This document shows positions 50,331 through 59,488 of a stretch of 64,000 nt of DNA, one piece after another. A program made the position numbers and the translations under genes. How positions within the stretch are numbered: the first letter of the stretch is position 1; each line of letters starts with the position of its first letter. This DNA is from Candidatus Zixiibacteriota bacterium (lineage in GTDB: Bacteria; Zixibacteria; MSB-5A5; GN15; FEB-12), in contig CP070674.1 in assembly GCA_020351995.1 (NCBI GenBank), forward strand, positions 1,261,145 through 1,325,144. The letters run 5' to 3'. The notes under the pieces are model-generated. The model did no database searches. It had not been told where the DNA came from and worked only from the letters and a program-made list of their open reading frames with translations.

Positions 50331-51731
50331 TTGCTCGACCCGATGGTTAACGATAAATGCGGCGTTTTCGGCATCTTCGGCAACGCCAAGGCAGCCGAGT
50401 TAACGTACTTCGGGCTTTACGCGTTGCAGCACAGGGGCCAGGAATCGGCCGGAATTGTCACCACCAACCGCGACAAGATTCATCTCCACAAAGGAATGGG
50501 GCAGGTATCGGAGGTCTTCGCCGAGCAGGAAATCATGTCCAGGCTCACCGGCAAGATTGCAATTGGCCACACCCGATACAGCACAACCGGAGCGTCATCA
50601 CTGATAAATATCCAGCCGTTTATTATCACCAATCGCTCGCGTTATCTGGCAATTGCCCATAACGGTAATCTAACCAACGCACTCGAGCTTCGAACCAGAT
50701 TGGACGCTTCAGGCTCAATCTTTCAGACAACGTCGGATACCGAGATAATTCTTCATCTGGCGGCCAAATCGAAAAAGCGAACGCGAATAGAGCGCATCTG
50801 CGACGCGTTATCGACAATCAGGGGCGCTTTTTCTCTGCTATTTCTGACAGAGGATTCGATCATCGCCGCTCGCGACCCGCTCGGTTTCCGGCCGCTCTGC
50901 CTAGGCAAGTTTCGAAGCGCTTACGTAGTCGCATCGGAAACTTGCGCTTTTGACCTGATTGGAGCCCGCTATGTGCGGGACATTGAACCGGGTGAGGTGC
51001 TGGAAATATCCGAAAAGGGTTTGAAATCATATTTTCCGGTGAAGCCCAGGAAACACGCCTTTTGCATTTTCGAATATATCTACTTTTCCCGACCGGACTC
51101 AAAAGTATTCGGTGAGAACGTTGACAAGATTCGGCGAAGGCTCGGACGCCAACTGGCCCGCGAACATCCTGTCGAGGCCGACATCGTAATCGGCATTCCC
51201 GATTCAGCTAACACAGCAACACTGGGCTACGCCGAGGAATCCGGTATCAGATTTGAGATCGGGCTGATACGTAATCATTATGTAGGGCGTACCTTTATCG
51301 ACCCGCAGCAGAAAATCCGCGATCTGGACGTCAAAGTAAAATTCAACCCCGTCAAGGGTGTCCTCAAAGGGCGGCGAATTATAGTCGTCGACGACTCTAT
51401 AGTACGAGGTACGACCTCCAAGAAGCTGGTCAGTCTCATTCGCGATGCAGGCGCCAAGGAAATTCACTTCCGGGTCTCCTCGCCTCCTATCATCTCACCG
51501 TGCTTTTTCGGAATCGACATGCCCACCCGCCAGGAGCTGATCGCCTCAACGATGTCCGTGGAGAAGATAGAAAAGTATCTCGAGGTTGATTCGCTGCGTT
51601 ACCTGTCATTGGAAGGGATGCTTTCAATTTCTTCCCTTCCGGATACGAGCTTCTGTGCCAGCTGTTTCTCCGGCAAGTATCCGATAAAGACGCCCGAGGT
51701 TAACAGGAAGCTCCGACTGCACGACCGCTGA
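50331..51731 (+). CDS. purF: Amidophosphoribosyltransferase, first enzyme of purine synthesis
   Basis: The enzyme makes phosphoribosylamine from PRPP and glutamine. From TTG 50331 it has 466 residues: a nine-residue propeptide, the catalytic Cys (CGVFGIFG) and the glutaminase domain with QHRGQESAGI. The PRPP-binding motif VVDDSIVRGTTSKK lies in the C-terminal phosphoribosyltransferase domain. Near the end CIFEYIYFSRPDS and SFCASCFSG supply the iron-sulfur cluster ligands seen in Bacillus-type enzymes. TTG 50331 is preferred because GGAGG lies five bases upstream; ATG 50343 would be too far. Other pur genes are not adjacent. Confidence 0.94.
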   Translation: MLDPMVNDKCGVFGIFGNAKAAELTYFGLYALQHRGQESAGIVTTNRDKIHLHKGMGQVSEVFAEQEIMSRLTGKIAIGHTRYSTTGASSLINIQPFIITNRSRYLAIAHNGNLTNALELRTRLDASGSIFQTTSDTEIILHLAAKSKKRTRIERICDALSTIRGAFSLLFLTEDSIIAARDPLGFRPLCLGKFRSAYVVASETCAFDLIGARYVRDIEPGEVLEISEKGLKSYFPVKPRKHAFCIFEYIYFSRPDSKVFGENVDKIRRRLGRQLAREHPVEADIVIGIPDSANTATLGYAEESGIRFEIGLIRNHYVGRTFIDPQQKIRDLDVKVKFNPVKGVLKGRRIIVVDDSIVRGTTSKKLVSLIRDAGAKEIHFRVSSPPIISPCFFGIDMPTRQELIASTMSVEKIEKYLEVDSLRYLSLEGMLSISSLPDTSFCASCFSGKYPIKTPEVNRKLRLHDR

Positions 51732-51784
51732 GCCCGGCGGGTAGGGACTACCGAATACTACCTTACAAACTGAATCAGATACGT

Positions 51785-53230
51785 TTACAGGAAAGCGAAC
51801 AGAGCCGCCCGGGAGAACTCTACCAGTTGCTGGGGAAATAAACCAAGTCCAAGAGTACCAATGACGGTTACCGTCAGAACCAGAACAACCGCCGGTGTAT
51901 ACTTAACGGGGGCAAATTCTTTATCGGTTTCGTCGAAGTAGCTGGTTTTGACTACACGCAGATAGTAGTAAACAGACAAGAATGAATTCATAACGCCGAC
52001 TACCGCCAGCGGTATGTACCCGGCCTTCACCGCCGCGGCGAAGATATAGAATTTTCCGAAAAAGCCGACAGTCGGCGGAAACCCGGCAAGCGCGAACATA
52101 AACAGGGCCAGGATAGCAGAGAGATAAGGGTGGACCCTGGCCAGTCCGGCCAGTTCGCTGAAATCTGATTTGCACCCCGAACGAGTCTCCATGAGAACGA
52201 CTACAGCAAATCCGCCAAGGTTGAACAGGGCATAGGCAACAAGATAGAACACGGCCGCGGCAAGGCCCTCACTGCCACCGGCTACCACGGCAACCAGGAC
52301 GTAGCCAGCGTGCGCGATTGACGAGTAGGCCAGCAGGCGTTTAACATTATTCTGCCTCAAGGCAAAGATATTACCGACGGTCATTGTCAGAATGGCGAGC
52401 ATCTGGAAAACAGTCACCATAATAGTCACATCAGCAAAACCAAAGGCAAAGACCCTGAGCAGCGCGGCGAATCCGGCCGCCTTTGGGCCAACCGAGAAGA
52501 AGGCGGTTACCGGCGTTGGTGCTCCCTGATAAACATCGGGGACCCAACTATGGAAAGGCACCGCGGCAATTTTGAATCCAAATCCAACCACCAGCAGGCC
52601 GACACCCGTAAGCATGAAGGGTTGAGCGTTGGACATTATAAAATTGAAATCGGCAACAATGCGGCGCAAGTCGGTGGTTCCGGCGGCTCCAAAGACAAAA
52701 GCGATTCCCATTAGCAGGAAAGCACTGGCAAAAGCTCCCATAATGAAGTACTTAATCCCCGCTTCGTTCGATTCCAGCGACCGGCGAGCCATGCCGGCCA
52801 TGATGTAAAGCGGGACCGACATTACCTCGAGTCCAAGGAAGATTACGACCAGGTCGGTGGAGTTGGCCATGACCATCATGCCGACAGTGGCAATCAGAAG
52901 CAGGCCGTAGTACTCGGGACGGTTTATACCCTTCACAACCAGGTAGCGATAACCCATGAACAACGCGATTGCGGACGTCAGGATAAAAATGTGCTTGAAG
53001 GCGACGCCGAAATTGTCACAACTGACCATCCCAAAAAATCCGGACTGCTGACTGCCCCACTGTCCGGCGGCGAATATAGCCGCGGCGAGAAGGCCGGCGA
53101 ACGCAATAAACGGTGCGAATCTTGTCGGACCCCTGAAGAAAGGCATGACGAATATTACAAACGAGGCTACCAGGAGAGCCAATTCCGGATAGATGATACT
53201 AAGATCTATTGTTGCTGACGTAATGTCCAT
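51785..53230 (-). CDS. nuoN: NADH-quinone oxidoreductase subunit N
   Basis: A proton-pumping antiporter-like subunit of complex I. The 481-residue protein has about 14 membrane helices, with conserved Glu in FLGLEVMSVPLY and Lys residues in the central helices (KYFIMGAF, GFKIAAVPFHSWVPDVYQGAPT). The start at ATG 53230 was chosen over an in-frame start at 53266 because the extra residues are polar and lie before the first helix. It is last in the operon, after the glutaredoxin-like gene. Confidence 0.95.
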   Translation of the reverse strand: MDITSATIDLSIIYPELALLVASFVIFVMPFFRGPTRFAPFIAFAGLLAAAIFAAGQWGSQQSGFFGMVSCDNFGVAFKHIFILTSAIALFMGYRYLVVKGINRPEYYGLLLIATVGMMVMANSTDLVVIFLGLEVMSVPLYIMAGMARRSLESNEAGIKYFIMGAFASAFLLMGIAFVFGAAGTTDLRRIVADFNFIMSNAQPFMLTGVGLLVVGFGFKIAAVPFHSWVPDVYQGAPTPVTAFFSVGPKAAGFAALLRVFAFGFADVTIMVTVFQMLAILTMTVGNIFALRQNNVKRLLAYSSIAHAGYVLVAVVAGGSEGLAAAVFYLVAYALFNLGGFAVVVLMETRSGCKSDFSELAGLARVHPYLSAILALFMFALAGFPPTVGFFGKFYIFAAAVKAGYIPLAVVGVMNSFLSVYYYLRVVKTSYFDETDKEFAPVKYTPAVVLVLTVTVIGTLGLGLFPQQLVEFSRAALFAFL

Positions 53231-53281
53231 TGTGTTGTCCAGTTCGTTCTGCGGCGACCGCCGCACATAACACTAAAACCC

Positions 53282-53491
53282 TCAACCTCCGCCGAAACCG
53301 GCCTGTACTTTGCCATTCTCGACGATAACCGGTACAATTCTCTGTCCCCCGGTAAGTTCGATGACCTTTTCTTTGGCGCCGGGAGTGGAGATGTCTATCT
53401 CCGTGAAGGCTATACCCTGATCAGCGTAATGCTGCATGGCGGCTGCGCAATAAGGACATCCTTCTTTTGTATAGATGGTGACATCACTCAT
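53282..53491 (-). CDS. Small glutaredoxin-like protein inside the nuo operon
   Basis: A 69-residue thioredoxin-fold protein with active-site motif EGCPYCAAA and the cis-Pro region RIVPVIV. GGAGGAG stands seven bases before ATG 53491, which overlaps the nuoM end by eight bases, so translation is coupled to nuoM. Mini-glutaredoxins reduce disulfides; a role in complex I maturation or redox sensing is possible but not shown. Its C-terminus GFGGG is unusually Gly-rich. Confidence 0.88.
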   Translation of the reverse strand: MSDVTIYTKEGCPYCAAAMQHYADQGIAFTEIDISTPGAKEKVIELTGGQRIVPVIVENGKVQAGFGGG

Positions 53492-55076
53492 CGGACTGCT
53501 CCTCCGTATCAAATGAAAGTTCATTATTCCCAACTTCAACGGTGGTCAGTTTCTCCTCTACCCGATAATCGTCATCGAGCCTCACGGCCTCGGCCCTTTC
53601 CATCTGCTCAACGACGAGGTTCACCGACGGCTTGAGAATCTCGAAGAGCGGCTTGGGGTAGACGCCGATCCAGAAAACGAGCAATACCAGCGGAACCAGT
53701 ATAACCTTTTCGCGCCAGCTGAGATCAAGCAGTTTCTTATTTTCGTCGTTCGTGACCTTGCCGAAGAACACACGCTGGTACATCCAGAGCATATAGCACG
53801 CGGCAAACACGACTCCGGTAGCACCGATTATACCATAAACGTTGTTCTTATGGAAAGCGCCGAGCAGTATAAGGAATTCTCCCACAAAGCCGTTGGTGAA
53901 CGGCAACCCAATCGATGACAGTGTTATGATCATAAAGAAGGCTGCGTAGGCGGGCATGACCCTGGCGATACCTCCAAAATCTTCTATCAGGCGGGTGTGT
54001 CGTCTCTCATATAACATACCCACCAGTAAGAACAGGCCACCGGTGGAAATGCCGTGGTTTATCATCTGAATAATTGATCCCTGTATACCCTGTGTGTTCA
54101 GGGCAAACATGCCCAGCATGACAAAGCCCATATGTGAAACCGAAGAAAACGCGACCAGCGATTTCACGTCTCTCTGCACCATGGCCACCAGCGCGCCATA
54201 TATAATAGCAATCAGCGACAGTATACATATGTAGGGCAGATAAGTGATGGTTGCATCCGGGAAGAGAGGCAGACATATGCGAATGAAACCATAGGTTCCC
54301 ATTTTCAGCAGAACCCCGGCCAGGATGACGGAACCAGCCGTAGGCGCCTGCACGTGAGCGTCGGGAAGCCACGTGTGGAACGGGAACAAGGGTACTTTTA
54401 TGGCAAAAGCAAGAGCGAAGGCTCCGAACAACCAGAGCTGAGCCTGATACGAAAGCGGCAACTCACCGATAATCTTGAGCATGTCAAAGGAGAACACGCC
54501 GGAATATTTCTGGTACTCGAAGAGAATGTAGATGATACCGACCAGCATCAGCAGCGAGCCGAACATAGTAAACAGAACGAACTTGATAGCCGCGTAGATC
54601 TTTCGCGGGCCGCCCCAGAGCCCGATGATGAAATACATCGGCACCAGCATCACTTCCCAGAAGACATAGAACATAAACAGGTCAAGGGCGCAGAAGACAC
54701 CGATCATACCGGTTTCGAGCAGCAGCATGGAGATATAATAGCCTTTGACGCCGGTCTTTATAGAGTTCCACGAAGCCAGAATAGACAGGAAAGTCAGAAT
54801 CGTGGTGAGCATAATAAGAAGCAGGGAGATACCGTCCACCCCCATATGATAGCTAATTCCCAGCGAGGTTATCCACGGTATATTTACCTCCATCTGCATC
54901 CCGTTGCCCAGCGGATCAAACATGTAGTAAAGCCAGGTCGAGAACAGGAATGTCACGAAGGATATAATTAAGGCGAAACCTTTTATACTGTCATGCCTGT
55001 CCCGTGGCAGGATGGTCAGCAGTACCACACCTACGAGAGGAAAGAATGTCACCAGTGTCAAAATCTCTTTTTCCAT
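53484..55076 (-). CDS. nuoM: NADH-quinone oxidoreductase subunit M
   Basis: A 530-residue antiporter-like complex I subunit with about 14 helices. It has the conserved Glu in FYVFWEVMLVPMYFIIG and the Lys/His pattern KVPLFPFHTWLPDAHVQAPTAGS. An acidic, polar cytosolic tail of about 50 residues extends beyond the last helix, longer than usual. Confidence 0.96.
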   Translation of the reverse strand: MEKEILTLVTFFPLVGVVLLTILPRDRHDSIKGFALIISFVTFLFSTWLYYMFDPLGNGMQMEVNIPWITSLGISYHMGVDGISLLLIMLTTILTFLSILASWNSIKTGVKGYYISMLLLETGMIGVFCALDLFMFYVFWEVMLVPMYFIIGLWGGPRKIYAAIKFVLFTMFGSLLMLVGIIYILFEYQKYSGVFSFDMLKIIGELPLSYQAQLWLFGAFALAFAIKVPLFPFHTWLPDAHVQAPTAGSVILAGVLLKMGTYGFIRICLPLFPDATITYLPYICILSLIAIIYGALVAMVQRDVKSLVAFSSVSHMGFVMLGMFALNTQGIQGSIIQMINHGISTGGLFLLVGMLYERRHTRLIEDFGGIARVMPAYAAFFMIITLSSIGLPFTNGFVGEFLILLGAFHKNNVYGIIGATGVVFAACYMLWMYQRVFFGKVTNDENKKLLDLSWREKVILVPLVLLVFWIGVYPKPLFEILKPSVNLVVEQMERAEAVRLDDDYRVEEKLTTVEVGNNELSFDTEEQSDE

Positions 55077-55079
55077 ATT

Positions 55080-57017
55080 CTAATCCATCAGCATATAGGC
55101 CACAACAAGGACTACCCCAAAGATAAAAACGGTGGCATAGGTTCGCACTCGCCCGGTCTGACCGAAACGGAGGAACTCTGAGACTTCATGGTATCGCGAT
55201 GCCAGCCCATTCAGAAAGCCGTCGATAACGACTACATCGAATACTTTCCATAAGAACAGTGACAGATACACAACAGGTCGAACCACAACAGCTCCGTAGA
55301 ATTCGTCTACATAGTATTTGTTCAAGAGCGTCCTGTGCAGTCCCGAAAATCTTTCTCTAAGGGAAGTGGCAAGTTCGGTGCGCTTCTTATAAAGCAAGTG
55401 CGCAAAGTAAATGGAAACCGCCACCAGGACCACCGACAGCAACATGAGAGTCCACTCCATTCCCGTATCGCCACCGCCGGCCGCCAGGACATGGGATTCG
55501 GCGGCGCCCGCACTCGTCGCCATAACCGGTTCGAGCCAGTGCTCGAATTGATTGGTGACACCGAATATATGCGGAATTCCCACGAAGCCGCCGATGACCG
55601 AGAACACGGCCAGAATGATTAGCGGTATTGTCATAGTCTTCGGAGACTCGTGAATGTGAGTTCGGGTTTTGTCGTCCATGCGTTCCTTGCCATAGAAAGT
55701 CATAAAGACCAGCCGGAACATATAGAATGCCGTTAGACCGGCTGTCACGAATCCCAGAATCCAGAACAGGGGGTGACCAAAGTCAGAGGAAAAGGACTTC
55801 CAGAGAATCTCGTCCTTGGAAAAGAAGCCGGATAGAGGCGGAATTCCAGCTATAGCCAGAGTGGCAATAAACATGGTTGAAAACGTGATGGGCAGGTATT
55901 TTTTAAGGCCACCCATGTTGCGCATATCCTGCTCATCGGACATGGCGTGTATAACCGAGCCGGCACCGAGAAACAGCAGGGCTTTGAAGAAGGCATGCGT
56001 CATGAGATGGAAAATGCCGGCCGCAAAGGAGGCCACACCACAGGCAAGAAACATATAACCGAGCTGACTTACAGTCGAATACGCCAGGACACGTTTGATG
56101 TCATTCTGAGCCAACCCAATTGTAGCGGCAAAAAAGGCCGTAACCACACCTATAATGGCAACGACCAGTAAAGCATCGGGTGTCAGAATGAACAGCGCGT
56201 TGGTTCGGGCAACCATATAGACACCAGCGGTAACCATCGTCGCGGCATGAATCAGGGCCGATACCGGGGTCGGGCCTTCCATCGCATCGGGAAGCCACAC
56301 ATACAGGGGAATCTGCGCGGACTTTCCCACAGCACCCACAAAAAGCAAGATGCAGGTAGTCGTTATCAGCGCTCCACCGTAAGTAAATACCTCGGGGGCC
56401 TTCTCAGAGACAGTGAGGAAATCCAGCGATCCGACAGTCCAGAAGACAAGAAACATACCGAGAAGGAATCCGAAATCTCCGATGCGGTTGACGATGAAGG
56501 CCTTTTTGCCAGCATCGGAGGCGGATTTCTTTTCGAACCAAAAACCTATCAGCAGATACGAACACAACCCGACGCCTTCCCAGCCCACGAACATAAGAAG
56601 GAAGTTGTCAGCCAGGACCAGGGTCAGCATGGCAAAAGTAAACAGATTCAGATAAGTAAAGTAGCGACCGTATCCCGGGTCATTGTGCATGTACCCAACG
56701 GAATAGACATGAATGAGAAAACCCACCCCGCTAACGACAAGGATCATCACTGCCGACAACGGGTCAAGCAACAGGCCGATGTTGACATGGAACGAGCCTG
56801 ATGGAATCCAGGTGAAAAGAACCTGCTCAATCACTCTCAAACCCGCAGGCATGGCCTTGAGCTCGAAAAAGACCATAACGGACAGGGCAAACGAGAGAAA
56901 GACGGTCGAACAGCCAACGAAAGATATTACCGGTTTTGGGAGACGACCGATGAGCAGGCCATTGGTTATAAACCCGATCAGCGGAAAGAGTGGAATGAGA
57001 AACAGATAGTCAGACAT
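55080..57017 (-). CDS. nuoL: NADH-quinone oxidoreductase subunit L
   Basis: The 645-residue distal antiporter subunit of complex I has 16 or so helices. It includes the motif FVGWEGVGLCSYLLIGFWF with the key Glu and a conserved KSAQIPLYVWLPDAMEGPTPVSAL segment. The C-terminal lateral helix and final transmembrane helix are intact. It starts 23 bp after nuoK and ends three bases before nuoM. Confidence 0.96.
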   Translation of the reverse strand: MSDYLFLIPLFPLIGFITNGLLIGRLPKPVISFVGCSTVFLSFALSVMVFFELKAMPAGLRVIEQVLFTWIPSGSFHVNIGLLLDPLSAVMILVVSGVGFLIHVYSVGYMHNDPGYGRYFTYLNLFTFAMLTLVLADNFLLMFVGWEGVGLCSYLLIGFWFEKKSASDAGKKAFIVNRIGDFGFLLGMFLVFWTVGSLDFLTVSEKAPEVFTYGGALITTTCILLFVGAVGKSAQIPLYVWLPDAMEGPTPVSALIHAATMVTAGVYMVARTNALFILTPDALLVVAIIGVVTAFFAATIGLAQNDIKRVLAYSTVSQLGYMFLACGVASFAAGIFHLMTHAFFKALLFLGAGSVIHAMSDEQDMRNMGGLKKYLPITFSTMFIATLAIAGIPPLSGFFSKDEILWKSFSSDFGHPLFWILGFVTAGLTAFYMFRLVFMTFYGKERMDDKTRTHIHESPKTMTIPLIILAVFSVIGGFVGIPHIFGVTNQFEHWLEPVMATSAGAAESHVLAAGGGDTGMEWTLMLLSVVLVAVSIYFAHLLYKKRTELATSLRERFSGLHRTLLNKYYVDEFYGAVVVRPVVYLSLFLWKVFDVVVIDGFLNGLASRYHEVSEFLRFGQTGRVRTYATVFIFGVVLVVAYMLMD

Positions 57018-57040
57018 CGCTTTAATTATTTCCTCTCAGG

Positions 57041-57343
57041 CTACCATTTGAGCAGATCGTACCGATCGATATTAATCGTTTCTCGATTGCGGAAAAGCGT
57101 AATGACCATCGCAAGGCCGACGGCCGCTTCCGCCGCCGCAATCGTTAGAACCAAAAACACAAAAACGTGACCATCGAGAACATTCATAGCGCGCGAGAAA
57201 GCGATCAGAGTCAAGTTGGCCGCGTTCAGCATGAGCTCAACCGACATGAAGAGGATAATTAGATTCCTGGATATAAGCACTCCGATGGTTCCGATTCCGA
57301 ACAAGACAATTGCCACTATTACATAAGCCGATAGCGTAATCAT
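57041..57343 (-). CDS. nuoK: NADH-quinone oxidoreductase subunit K
   Basis: The 100-residue subunit has three helices with the two membrane Glu residues in MSVELMLNAANL and TIAAAEAAVGLAM. Its start overlaps the nuoJ end by four bases (ATGA). Confidence 0.96.
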   Translation of the reverse strand: MITLSAYVIVAIVLFGIGTIGVLISRNLIILFMSVELMLNAANLTLIAFSRAMNVLDGHVFVFLVLTIAAAEAAVGLAMVITLFRNRETINIDRYDLLKW

Positions 57344-57939
57344 TGTTCTCCCCCAGTTTCCTGCTCAATGTCGGGCGCCTGGGAATCCGGCGCCGAGCCG
57401 ATCCTAAGTGAATCACCTCTCTGGGAATCCCTGGTCATGACCACCGCCCCGACAATCGCCGCCAGCAGGAGTATACCGGCCAGTTCAAAAGGATACACAT
57501 ACTTGGTGAACAGCAGGGTTGCCACTGCTTTCACCGAACCGAAATCTTCAGCCACCGTGGTCATCATACCGATAGGTGACTCGGACCGGATAAAACCAGT
57601 TTTTACGACCGCGATGAGCTCGAAAACGAACAGAATAGAAAGTACAAACTTAGTAAAACGGCTAATCGGTTGCGAACCATGACCGAGATCCTCCGTCCCG
57701 CGCAGGTTCAACAGCATAATCACGAACAGGAAAAGGACCAGAATAGCGCCGGAATAGACGATGATCAGAATAGCCCCCAGGAAGAGGGCGCCCAACTGGA
57801 CATAAAGAACAGCCTGAGCTACCAGAGACAGAATCAGATACATCACCGAGAGCACCGGGTTACGCTGAGCAATCATCATGGTGCCCCCGAAAACGGCCAC
57901 GACGGCCGAAATTATGAATATCAAGGTATCAAGATTCAT
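57340..57939 (-). CDS. nuoJ: NADH-quinone oxidoreductase subunit J
   Basis: A 199-residue subunit with five helices and the proton-path Tyr in YSGAILVLFLFVIMLL. A hydrophilic tail of about 30 residues rich in Asp, Gln and Glu follows the last helix. Both ends overlap neighbours by four bases. Confidence 0.95.
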   Translation of the reverse strand: MNLDTLIFIISAVVAVFGGTMMIAQRNPVLSVMYLILSLVAQAVLYVQLGALFLGAILIIVYSGAILVLFLFVIMLLNLRGTEDLGHGSQPISRFTKFVLSILFVFELIAVVKTGFIRSESPIGMMTTVAEDFGSVKAVATLLFTKYVYPFELAGILLLAAIVGAVVMTRDSQRGDSLRIGSAPDSQAPDIEQETGGEQ

Positions 57940-58442
57940 TTCGATTTATCCGTCACTCCGTAGACTCGTCTCACTCTCCGATAGATTCGTTTCAAGGGAT
58001 TATCTTTGCGCGGGTGCGGCACGAGCATATCATCTTTTCCGACGATGAACGAATTGCGGTTATCCTCCGAGAATTCGTAAACCTGTCCCAGGAAGATGGC
58101 TTCTTCAGGGCAGGCTTCTTCACAGAACCCACAAAAGATGCACCTGAGCAAATTAATCTCATACATTTTCGCTCGTCGTTCACCCTTCTCATTTTCCTCC
58201 GGTTCCATGTAGATAGCATCAGCGGGGCAGGCGGCAGCGCACAGACCACAGCACACGCAGCGCTCGGTGCCATCGTCATACCGCTCGAGATAGTGTTTCC
58301 CCCGATAGCGAGCCGTCATGGGATTCTTCTTACGGGGATAGTCGAGCGTTATCGGCTTCTTAAACAGATGCTTGAACGTGACCACGAATCCCTTGGGCAT
58401 TTTCAGAAAAATATTGCCGACCGCTTTGAGTACTTCATTCAT
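57936..58442 (-). CDS. nuoI: NADH-quinone oxidoreductase subunit I
   Basis: A 168-residue peripheral ferredoxin of complex I with two [4Fe-4S] motifs (CVCCGLCAAACPADA and CIFCGFCEEACPEEA). These carry electrons toward the quinone site. A C-terminal basic tail follows. It overlaps nuoJ by four bases and lies 11 bp after nuoH. Confidence 0.96.
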   Translation of the reverse strand: MNEVLKAVGNIFLKMPKGFVVTFKHLFKKPITLDYPRKKNPMTARYRGKHYLERYDDGTERCVCCGLCAAACPADAIYMEPEENEKGERRAKMYEINLLRCIFCGFCEEACPEEAIFLGQVYEFSEDNRNSFIVGKDDMLVPHPRKDNPLKRIYRRVRRVYGVTDKSK

Positions 58443-58453
58443 ATCCAGTTACC

Positions 58454-59488
58454 TCAAAACCACCCCATAACTACGAACAATCCGGTTACCATTGTATTTA
58501 AAAGCGCCAGAGGCAGCAACACTTTCCATCCAAAATTCATCAACTGGTCGTATCTGAAGCGCGGCAGCGTGCCTCTCAGCCAGATATACACGAACATAAA
58601 CACGAACACCTTCAAGGCAAGCCAGAAGATTCCGATAAATGGTATTTCATTAACAAAGGGACCCTGCCATCCGCCGCAGAACAGGGTCGCGCCAACGGCG
58701 GACACGGCGATCATATTGGCATACTCGCCGATGAAGAACATGGCGAAGCGCATTGAGGAGTATTCGGTGTGATACCCGGCTACGAGTTCCGACTCGGCCT
58801 CGGGCAGGTCAAACGGGAGCCGATTGGTTTCCGCTATGGCGCACGTCACGTACAGGAGACATCCAAGCGGTTGCTTGAAGATAAACCAGTTGGAAAAGAA
58901 CCATATTGAGTCAGACGCCTGCTGCTCGACCAGTTCCCTGAGCGAAAGTGTATTCGCTATCAGCAGAACACCGATGATGGAGAGGCCGTAGCTTACCTCA
59001 TAGGAAATCATCTGGGCCGACGACCTGATGCCGCCCATTAAAGAGTACTTGGATCCCGAAGACCATCCGGCAAGGACGATACCGTAAACTCCCAGTGAGG
59101 TTATGGCGAATACGAAGAGGATACCGATATTAAGGTCCGACAGAACCATTTTTACGTCGTAGCCAAAAACGGTATTGTCTTTTCCGAAAGGTACGACCGC
59201 AAAAGTCAGCAGCGCGGGAATGAAAGAAACCAGTGGGGCCAGGGCGAAAGTAGCTCTTTCGACCTTATCCGGCACGATATCCTCTTTGAACATGAGCTTG
59301 ACCGCGTCGGCAATGGGTTGCAGAAGGCCATAGGGGCCTGCGTACGAAGGTCCGATACGGTGTTGCAGATGGCCGACTACTTTGCGCTCCATGTAGGTCG
59401 CGTAGGCACAGCCAGTCAAAACTGCCGCCAAGACAAAGATCACTTTGATACCGGCTGCGATTATTATCTCGACCATGATATCACTCAT
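58454..59488 (-). CDS. nuoH: NADH-quinone oxidoreductase subunit H
   Basis: The 344-residue quinone-site membrane subunit has eight helices. It contains the motif YMERKVVGHLQHRIGPSYAGPYGLLQ and the loop AETNRLPFDLPEAESELVAG, both diagnostic. It overlaps nuoG by eight bases. Confidence 0.96.
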   Translation of the reverse strand: MSDIMVEIIIAAGIKVIFVLAAVLTGCAYATYMERKVVGHLQHRIGPSYAGPYGLLQPIADAVKLMFKEDIVPDKVERATFALAPLVSFIPALLTFAVVPFGKDNTVFGYDVKMVLSDLNIGILFVFAITSLGVYGIVLAGWSSGSKYSLMGGIRSSAQMISYEVSYGLSIIGVLLIANTLSLRELVEQQASDSIWFFSNWFIFKQPLGCLLYVTCAIAETNRLPFDLPEAESELVAGYHTEYSSMRFAMFFIGEYANMIAVSAVGATLFCGGWQGPFVNEIPFIGIFWLALKVFVFMFVYIWLRGTLPRFRYDQLMNFGWKVLLPLALLNTMVTGLFVVMGWF

